This document shows, piece by piece, positions 56,591-64,000 of a stretch of DNA of 64,000 nt. Location: the NCBI RefSeq assembly GCF_910594005.1, contig NC_057818.1, positions 57,982,001 through 58,046,000 of the forward strand, written 5' to 3'. Source of the DNA: Cervus elaphus (lineage: Eukaryota > Chordata > Mammalia > Artiodactyla > Cervidae). Positions within the stretch are counted from its first letter, which is position 1. Each line of letters starts with the position of its first letter. The notes beneath the pieces were generated by a model that saw only the letters and a program-made list of their open reading frames with translations, made no database searches and was not told the DNA's origin. Both the position numbers and the translations under genes were made by a program.

Positions 56591-57134
56591 TTGTTTTGTT
56601 GGCTAAATTAATATTTATTTTCTCTTGGAGTAGAGTGGATTTCCGTTGTTGTGTTTGTTTCGGGTTTGCAGGAACTTGATTCAGTTACACAGAGAACTGT
56701 ATCTATTCTTTTTCTGGTTTGTCCCAGGTCGGTTCTTTCAGGGTGTTTGGTAGACATCTCTGTGTTATTCAGGAGGTCCTTTTGGATTATCTGATAATAC
56801 GTTGTAGGTACGTGTTAATCCCAACCTCTTAGTGTCTCCCTCCCTGTTTTGTTTTGTTTTTTTAAATAATCATGTTGGTTTTCTAAGTCTGAGAGTCTGT
56901 TTCTCTTAATGAATTCTTTCATTCGTATGAATTTATAGATTCCACCTGTAAGTGATGTATTTCTTTCCCTTCCTGACCGACTTCACTGAGTATGATAAAT
57001 CTCGGTCCATCCAGGCTGCTGACAATGATATTTTTTCGCTTTTTTTTTGACAGCTGAGTGATTCCCGTGTGTAGATGGGTCAGTGACTTTATTTCTCTAT
57101 TGATGGACATTTCGACTGACGCTCTTTATTGTGC

Positions 57135-57345
57135 TGGGCTTAGTCGCTCAGTCGTGTCTGACTCTCTGCGACCCCATGGCCTGTAGCCCGCCAGGCTCTG
57201 CTGTTTTGGGGGATTCTCCAGGCAAGAATACCGGAGGGGGTTGCCACGCCCTCCTCCAGGGGATCTCCCCAACCCAGGGATCGAATCCAGGTCTCCCGCA
57301 TTGCAGGCAGATTCTTTACCAGCTGAGCCACTGGGGAAGCTCTCT
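57135..57345 (-). mobile_element. Bov-tA SINE
   Basis: Bov-tA reverse complement (GCTTAGTCGCTCAGTCGTGT to GAGCCACTGGGGAAGC). Confidence 0.85.
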
Positions 57346-57817
57346 ATTAAATATTGTCAATATTGCCGCCTTGAAAATAGGGTTGCAAATATCATTTTAA
57401 ATTATGGTTTTCTCCGGACCTAAGCCAATGGGTGGGCTTGCCCGATTGTGCAATAACTAGGATTAGTGTGTTTCAGGCATCTTCATACTGCTTTCTTTCA
57501 TTGATGCCCCCACCCATTTACATCCCCGCCCACAGTGTAGGAAGATTTCCTGTTTCCCTCGCCTTCCGCATCATTTGATCTTTGTAGATCTTTTGGAAGA
57601 TGGCCATTCCGAGCGGTGTGCGTTGATGCCACGTTGCAGTTTTGATGGGCGTTTCTCTAACAGTGATGCTGAGCATCTTTCATATACTCTATGGCCATCT
57701 GGATGCCATCTGAAGACACAGGTCTATTTAGATCTTTGGCCTGTATTTCTATTGATTGTCTTTTGATATTGAGCTGAATGAACTGTTTGCATGTTTTTGG
57801 AGATGAATACCTTGTTT

Positions 57818-57952
57818 TTACGGAGAAGGAAATGGCAATCCACTCCAGTGTTCTTGCCTGGAGAATCCCAGGGACAGAGGAGCCTGGTGGGCTGCCGTCT
57901 GTGGGGTCGCACAGAGTCGAACACGACAGAAGCGACTTAGCAGCAGCAGCAA
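57818..57952 (+). mobile_element. Bov-tA/BovA 3' part
   Basis: GGAGAAGGAAATGGCAATCC to CGACTTAGCAGCAGCAGC. The tRNA-like head is missing. A sense copy inside antisense L1 sequence. Confidence 0.85.
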
Positions 57953-58640
57953 GTCGTTTTTAAAATCGATTGTAACCATTTCCCCCAATTTAAATGTTAT
58001 CTTTTTCTTTCACTTAGGTTGATCCTTGCTGTGCGAAAGCTTTTGAGGTTAATGAGGTTACTTTTGTTGAGGTTTTTTGTCTTTCGGGGTTTTTTTGTTA
58101 TTCTAAGAGCAAAACCAAGAACTTGCTGTGATTTACTTCAAAACCTGTTTTGCCTATATTTTCCACAAGAAGTTTAGAGTATCCATCGCTCCATTTAGTT
58201 CTTTAATAGATTTGGAGTTTCTTTTCTGCATGAGGTTAGGGAGAGACGTAGTTTCATTCACTTTTCACTTAAGGAACCTCCGCGTTGTCCTCTGCTCTGG
58301 CTGTTAACAGCTGACATTGCCAGCATCATTGTGGGAGAATTTCTTTTCCTCCGAAACCTCTCCACCATTTACTGTTTGTAGAGTTTTTGACACAAGCCAT
58401 TCTGGCTGGGGTTAGCTCATATTTAGTTGTAATTTTGATTTGAATTTCTCTAAAATTACTTCATGTTGAAAGGTTTCCATGTGATTTTTTTTAAAAAAAG
58501 AAAACTGTGATTAAAACCGACCTCTCAAGACTGGCCTATTGACAACCTGCCCGGTTTTCTTCTTTTCCGCGGACCCACCCAAGGGCACAAGTTGAGGACA
58601 GGTGTTTTTTCCTTATGTCCCCTCAGCCCATGCACGCTTT

Positions 58641-59216
58641 TGCCAATGCCACTTTCTCTTTCTATTGCTGGTTGAATGTATTCCACTGTCTAGATGGACG
58701 AGTTACTTTCATTTCTCTATTGATGGACATTTTGTTTGATACTGTCTTCAATATAGTCAATAGTGCTGTCCTAAAAATAAGGGTACACGCACATATCATT
58801 TAAATTTTTTATTTTTTCCGGATCTAAGGCAAGGAGTTGGCTTCCAGGGTGTTAGTAACTCCCTGTTTAGCATTTTAAGGAATCTCCATGTTTTTCTTCT
58901 TGGCCGCACCCACCCTGCCTCCAGGGTAGAAGGATTCCTTTTCCCCAGGCTCTGAGCAGAGTTTAATCTTTGTAGATCTTTTGGAGGATAGCCAGTCTCA
59001 GTGATTTTAGCTCATACCTCATCATCGTTTTGATTTGCATTTCTCCAATCATTAGTGATGCTGAGCACCTTTTCATGTGCCTTTTGGCCACCTGGATACT
59101 TTCTTTGAAAAAAACATCCATTTAGATCTTTGGTCCATTTCTGTTGTGTTTTCTTTTTTTTCTTTTTATTGAGCTGCATGTGCTGTTTGCTTGTTTTGCA
59201 GATGAATTACTTGTTG
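58641..59216 (-). mobile_element. Old L1, fourth unit, truncated
   Basis: Starts within the ORF2 remnant (GGTTGAATGTATTCCACTGTC) without a 3' UTR. Ends at a SINE fragment. Confidence 0.5.
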
Positions 59217-59307
59217 GGATCTTCCCAACCCAGGGGTTGAACTCGCTTCTCTTATGTCTCCTGCATTGGCTGGTGGATTCTCTACCACTAGCGCCACCCG
59301 GGAAGCC
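59217..59307 (-). mobile_element. Bov-tA-type SINE head fragment
   Basis: About 90 bp, GGGATCTTCCCAACCCAGGG to CACCCGGGAAGCCC, the reverse complement of a tRNA-Glu-type head. Confidence 0.7.
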
Positions 59308-59765
59308 CTAAGGCTTGTGTCTCCTTACTTCTTCCCCCTTACGCTTCATCCCCCAGGCGATCCCAATGATTGCAACACCGCTCTGCAGAGAGAGCTGTCC
59401 TCTCAGTGGGGTGACCCTAAGGAAGGAGGCTGGAGGTGGGAACCCCGCCACCAAGTGACACGGGGCCCAGGGGACTTTGCAAAGCTCTTCCAGCCCAGAG
59501 AACCCACCATCCTTTGGGGGGACTAGATTTAGTTCTGCTGCAGGAGGGTCCCCTGGATCTGGAGACTGTGGACTCATGCAGAGGGGAACAGGAAGCCCAT
59601 GTCCATCGGGGTGGGGGGCTCACTGGCTGGCATATCCTCCCCAGCGCCCTCAGCCCCAGGACAGTCCCGCCTGGGGACCCAGCCTGCTCAGGCCCGAGGG
59701 ATGTGACCCAGCCCAGATCCCCAAGGCCTGAGGGGAACAGAGCCAGCAGTTCTTTTGTCTTTCTT
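59308..59765. other. GC-rich block of unknown origin
   Basis: About 450 bp, clearly more GC-rich than its surroundings. It lies between a SINE fragment and an L1 3' UTR remnant. Open frames exist on both strands, with no recognised protein. It could be an old processed copy, a transduced fragment or a solo LTR piece. Confidence 0.35.
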
Positions 59766-61510
59766 TCTCTGCTGTTCTTTTTAATGTTTATTTTGAACTT
59801 GAGTATATAGATGACTTGCATTGTTGTGTTTTTTTTAATGTGTAAAGCAACATTATTCATTTATATATAGATGTATATGTGTTCTTTTTGGGTTCTTTTT
59901 CTCATATAGGTTATTTATAGAGTCAAAGTAGTGTTCCTTGTGATCTACAGTGGGTCCTTATGGATTATTTCCAGTGTGTATATGTTATTCTCAACATATA
60001 TTTCTCCTTGCACCCCGCCTTTCATTTTCGGTAACCATAAGTTTCTTTACTAAGTGTATGAAGCTGTTATTGTTTTGTAAAGAAGTTCATTTGTTTCCAT
60101 GTTTGGATTCCACCTAGAAGTGATAACATGTGATACTTTGTCTCAATTACTTCACCTAGTGTGACATCTCTAGTTCTTTCCTGTGACTGGAAGTGGCATT
60201 CTTTCATCTTTTTTGGCTGGGTAATGCCACAGTATCTGAACCCCATCTTCTTTAACCATTCATCTGTCTTCTACACTTAGGTTTCTTTTGTATCTTGGTG
60301 ATTGTATCCAGTGATGCCATGATGGTTGGTGTGCAGTATGTTTTGAAATTTTGGTTTTCCCAGGATCCATGCCCAGGCGTGGGATGGCTGGGTCACGTGG
60401 TACTTTGTTGTGGAGTGTCTGAAAGCCCCTCCAGAGTGGATGCACTGATTTACATTTCTACCCACAGGGAAGGAGGGTTCCCTTCTCTCCACACCCCCTC
60501 CAGCATTTATTGTCGAATTTTTGAGGGGGCCATGTTGACTGGTGAGAAGTGATACCTCACTGAACTTCTGATTTGCATTTTTCTAATGATTAGGGACGCT
60601 GAGCATCTTTTCACGTACTTTATGGCCACCTAGATGCCTTCTCTGGATGCCTTCTTTGGAGAAATGCCCATTTAGATCTTTGGCCCATTTTTCTTTTCTC
60701 TTTCTTCTTAAATTGAGCTGCATGGAGTGTTTGCATGTTTTGGAGATGAATTCCTTGTATCTCCATTTGCAAACACTTTTTTTTCACCCATTCTGAGGAT
60801 TGTCTTTTTCTTTCATTTATGGTTTACATTGCTGCTCAAATGCTTTTAAGGTTGATGAGGTCCCATTTGTTTAGTTTATTTTATTATTCTAAGAATGAAT
60901 CCAAAAAGAACTGGCTGCAATTTATATCAAAGCATGTTCTGTATATTTTCCTCAAAAGCTTTATAGTATCCATCCCTCCATTTAGATCTTTAATTGATTT
61001 GGCGTATGTTTTTCTGCATGGGTTAAGCAGTGTAGTGATTTCATCATCTTTTCACTTGTTTGAAGAACCTCCACCTTGTCATCCATAGTGACGGTTAACA
61101 GCTTACCTTGCCAGCATCAGTGTAGGAGGGTTCCCATTTCCCCACACCCTCTCCAGCATTTACTGTTTGTAGACTTTTTGCCAATGGCCATTCTGATCGG
61201 AGTGAGGTGATTCCTCATTGTACTTTTGATTTGAATTTCTGTAAGTTTTAGTGATACTGAAATCTTTTCATGTGATTATTTTGGAAGAATTTGAGTAAAA
61301 CTTACCTCCCAAGGTTGGCTTCTTGACCAATTGCCAGGTTTTGAATTCTTTTTCCAGGATCTACCTAAGGTCATTTGTTGACAACAGGTGTTTATTCCTT
61401 GCATCCCTGAAGGCCTCAAGAATAATACGTCCCCATCTTCACAGGTTTTAAGTTGTTGCTACCCAAAGGGGCCACAAGGTGGCAACATTTCTTCATGCCC
61501 CACTCTTTTT
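59766..61510 (-). mobile_element. Old L1 3' end, fifth unit, with spacer
   Basis: 3' UTR-like start, ORF2 remnants (GAATCCAAAAAGAACTGGC near 60895), then the spacer at 61280-61505 with GGGGCCACAAGGTGGCAACA. Confidence 0.55.
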
Positions 61511-61625
61511 ATTACTTTGGTTATTTAAATTTTTATATTCTATTGGAGTAGACGTGATTTCCGATGTTGTTTGTTTTTGGTTTTCAGGAACTTGAGTCAG
61601 TTATACATAGATGTATATCTATTAG
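61511..61625 (-). mobile_element. Old L1 3' UTR, last remnant of the series
   Basis: TTATATTCTATTGGAGTAGA to GATGTATATCTATTAG. The similarity stops here. Confidence 0.5.
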
Positions 61626-62415
61626 ACATGTGCCTTGTATTACATTGAGAAAAACTGTACTTTGGAAAAATACATGTTTTTAGAGTTTCTAGAATATGTT
61701 CTTGAGTTTGCTAATCAGAGACTGCCAATGCAACAAATAGTTCACAGTTGCTTTCATCTTGGTTTTCACTAGGGGTTAATTTTTTAAGGTTAAAATTTAT
61801 GGACTCAAATCTACTAAAGTGACAAGGAAAATGTTTGAGTGTATATAGCAAGTCGGATATGTGCTGTCAGTGAGAGAAGAATATAAAGACTGGAAATATT
61901 TTTGTTGTAAAAAAGTAATGATAATTCTATTCTCTAGTCAGTCATTTATAAATGGGGAAAAGTAGAACAAATTAATAAATTCTTGGCCTTGAGAGGCCTT
62001 TTGGGAATTTAGTCTCAGACTCCTGAGGAATTACATCAGAGTCAGTATAGAAGAAGCTGTGTGGTCAGCACACCAAACTTATTTTTAAAACAAATTAGTC
62101 TTGGCCTAGTTTAATGAAAATGGAGGCAATTTTAGAAAGAAAATATGATTCACTAAATATTAAATTCTAGTTTTGTTAATTAAGGTCTATGTTTACTAAG
62201 AAACTCTTATGACATAGTTCCTTGCTTTTATGTTATAATGCTAATGAGAGTTACCTGAATTATTAAGGGGCTCTCTAAGTTCATTTCTAAAACTTATCTC
62301 AGTAATCAATCTTTGGATACAAGTTAAAATCTCCATGATCTATAGCCAGGAGATTAACACCAGGCTACAATTACTTAACAAATGAAGTCAGAGGACCTGG
62401 GACATATTGACTATA
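61626..62415. other. Unannotated AT-rich sequence
   Basis: About 790 bp in which I see no gene, repeat or RNA. Confidence 0.4.
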
Positions 62416-62417
62416 CT

Positions 62418-64000
62418 TTTTTTTTTTTAATTAGTTGGAGGCTAATTACTTCACAACATTGCAGTGGGTTTTGTCATACATTGACATGAATCAGCCATGG
62501 AGTTACATGTATTCCCCATCCCGATCCCCCCTCCCACCTCCCTCTCCACCCGATTCCTCTGGGTCTTCCCAGTGCACCAGGCCCGAGTACTTGTCTCATG
62601 CATCCCACCTGGGCTGGTGATCTGTTTCACTATAGATAATATACATGCTGTTCTTTCGAAACATCCCACCCTCACCTTCTCCCACAGAGTTCAAAAGTCT
62701 GTTCTGTACTTCTGTGTCTCTTTTTCTGTTTTGCATATAGGGTTATCATTACCATCTTTCTAAATTCCATATATATGTGTTAGTATGCTGTAATGTTCTT
62801 TATCTTTCTGGCTTACTTCACTCTGTATAATGGGCTCCAGCTTCATCCATCTCATTAGGACTGGTTCAAATGAATTCTTTTTAATGGCTGAGTAATATTC
62901 CATGGTGTATATGTACCACAGCTTCCTTATCCATTCATCTGCTGATGGGCATCTAGGTTGCTTCCATGTCCTGGCTATTATAAACAGTGCTGTGATGAAC
63001 ATTGGGCTGCACGTGTCTCTTTCAGATCTGGTTTCCTCAGTGTGTATGCCCAGAAGTGGGATTGCTGGGTCATATGGCAGTTCTATTTCCAGTTTTTTAA
63101 GAAATCTCCACACTGTTTTCCATAGCGGCTGTACTAGTTTGCATTCCCACCAACAGGGTAAGAGGGTTCCCTTTTCTCCACACCCTCTCCAGCATTTATT
63201 GCTTGTAGACTTTTGGATAGCAGCCATCCTGACTGGCATGTAATGGTACCTCATTGTGGTTTTGATTTGCATTTCTCTTATAATGAGTGATGTTGAGCAT
63301 CTTTTCATGTGTTTGTTAGCCATCTGTATGTCTTCTTTGGAGAAATGTCTGTTTAGTTCTTTGGCCCATTTTTTTATTGGGTCATTTATTTTTCTGGAAT
63401 TGAGCTGCAGGAGTTGCTTGTATATTTTTGAGATTAATCCTTTTTCTGTTGCTTCATTTGCTATTATTTTCTCCCAATCTGAGGGCTGTCTTTTCACCTT
63501 GCTTATAGTTTCCTCTGTTGTGCAAAAGCTTTTAAGTTTCATTAGGTCCCATTTATTTATTTTTGCTTTTATTTCCAATATTCTGGGAGGTGGGTCATAG
63601 AGGATCTTGCTGTGATTTATGTCGGAGAGTGTTTTGCCTATGTTCTCCTCTAGGAGTTTTATAGTTTCTGGTCTTACATTTAGATCTTTAATCCATTTTG
63701 AGTTTATTTTTGTGTATGGTGTTAGAAAGTGTTCTAGTTTCATTCTTTTACAAGTGGTTGACCAGTTTTCCCAGCACCACTTGTTAAAGAGGTTGTCTTT
63801 TTTCCATTGTATATCCTTGCCTCCTTTGTCGAAGATAAGGTGTCCATAGGTTCGTGGATTTATCTCTGGGATTTCTATTCTGTTCCATTGATCTATATTT
63901 CTGTCTTTGTGCCAGTACCATACTGTCTTGATGACTGTGGCTTTCTAGTAGAGTCTGAGGTCAGGCAGGTTGATTCCTCCAGTTCCCTTCTTCTTTCTCA
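62418..64000 (-). mobile_element. Young L1 (L1-BT type), 3' part, runs off the window
   Basis: Poly(A) (as T's) at about 62419-62432, then 3' UTR and ORF2 C-terminal region on the minus strand. By eye it is nearly identical to 54453-55937 in inverted orientation. Its 3' UTR extends about 40 bp further before the tail. Confidence 0.88.
62760..64000 (-). pseudogene. L1 ORF2 C-terminal region with an in-frame stop
   Basis: Open from the normal ORF2 stop at 62760 up to a TAG at 63945-63947, where a Tyr codon (TAC) is expected before KATVIK. The frame continues past it to the window edge. It has the Cys-rich segment CWRGCGEKGTLLPCWWECKL and differs from the copy at 54656-55639 by only about six residues over 327. 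The RT domain would lie beyond the window. Confidence 0.82.

Larger units (their letters stand above)
56591..58640 (-). mobile_element. Old L1 3' end, third unit
   Basis: 3' UTR at 56600-56870, ORF2 remnants to about 58480, then a diverged spacer. Interrupted by SINEs at 57135 and 57818. Confidence 0.55.
46410..61625 (-). repeat. Tandem series of old L1 3' ends
   Basis: Sequences of L1 3' UTR type (GGAGTAGAGTTGATTTCTGTTGTGT on the + strand or close) recur at about 46435, 49355, 56625 and 61545, with a weaker one at 59780. Each is followed by antisense L1 ORF2 C-terminal remnants. A shared spacer contains AAAAGCGGCCACAAGGCGGC or a variant (49265, 56545, 61465). Without younger insertions the period is roughly 2 kb. 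This spacer is not L1 coding sequence and ties the units together. Confidence 0.6.

Overview
This is nuclear DNA of a bovid ruminant (cattle, sheep or goat group; the species cannot be fixed). The evidence is the repeat content: many copies of the RTE LINE BovB, tRNA-Glu-type Bov-tA and CHR SINEs, and L1 elements of the L1-BT type. Genes have introns with GT/AG borders, and there are no bacterial features.

Layout. 1-2748: antisense gammaretrovirus-type provirus (partial gag, leader, tRNA-Gly primer site, 5' LTR). 2755-44071: a tandem cluster of four KRAB / C2H2 zinc-finger gene units, all on the + strand. Unit A (exon 1 at 3879, zinc-finger exon ending 13325) and unit B (19285 to 29461) each keep the full four-exon structure: MAASQ start exon, KRAB-A exon, KRAB-B exon and zinc-finger exon. 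Splice phases fit throughout, predicting proteins of 777 residues with 13 fingers and 637 residues with 8 fingers. Unit C (35387 to 37839) is a pseudogene: a large deletion joined an intronic LTR to the middle of the zinc-finger exon, and the exon also carries frameshifts and stops. Unit D (40363 to 44071) keeps only exon 1 and a KRAB-A exon that has lost its splice acceptor and is split by an ERV solo LTR. Related LTRs lie at the 5' edge of units A, B and C.

44508-62415: mainly retroelement DNA. It holds a 1.9 kb BovB, a processed TMBIM6 pseudogene and a tandem series of very old antisense L1 3' ends. A nearly full-length young L1 (50539-55948) sits in the series, with an intact ORF1 and an ORF2 whose reverse transcriptase has been deleted. 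The window ends in the 3' part of a second, inverted young L1.

How it fits together. KRAB zinc-finger proteins usually silence retroelements by recruiting TRIM28/KAP1. Here the genes are surrounded by retroelements, and two of the four units were inactivated by or through them. Units A and B have diverged in finger number and in predicted DNA-contact residues, which suggests different targets. This is inference; no expression or binding data are available. Coordinates of repeats are by eye, roughly +/-10-30 bp unless a target-site duplication is cited.
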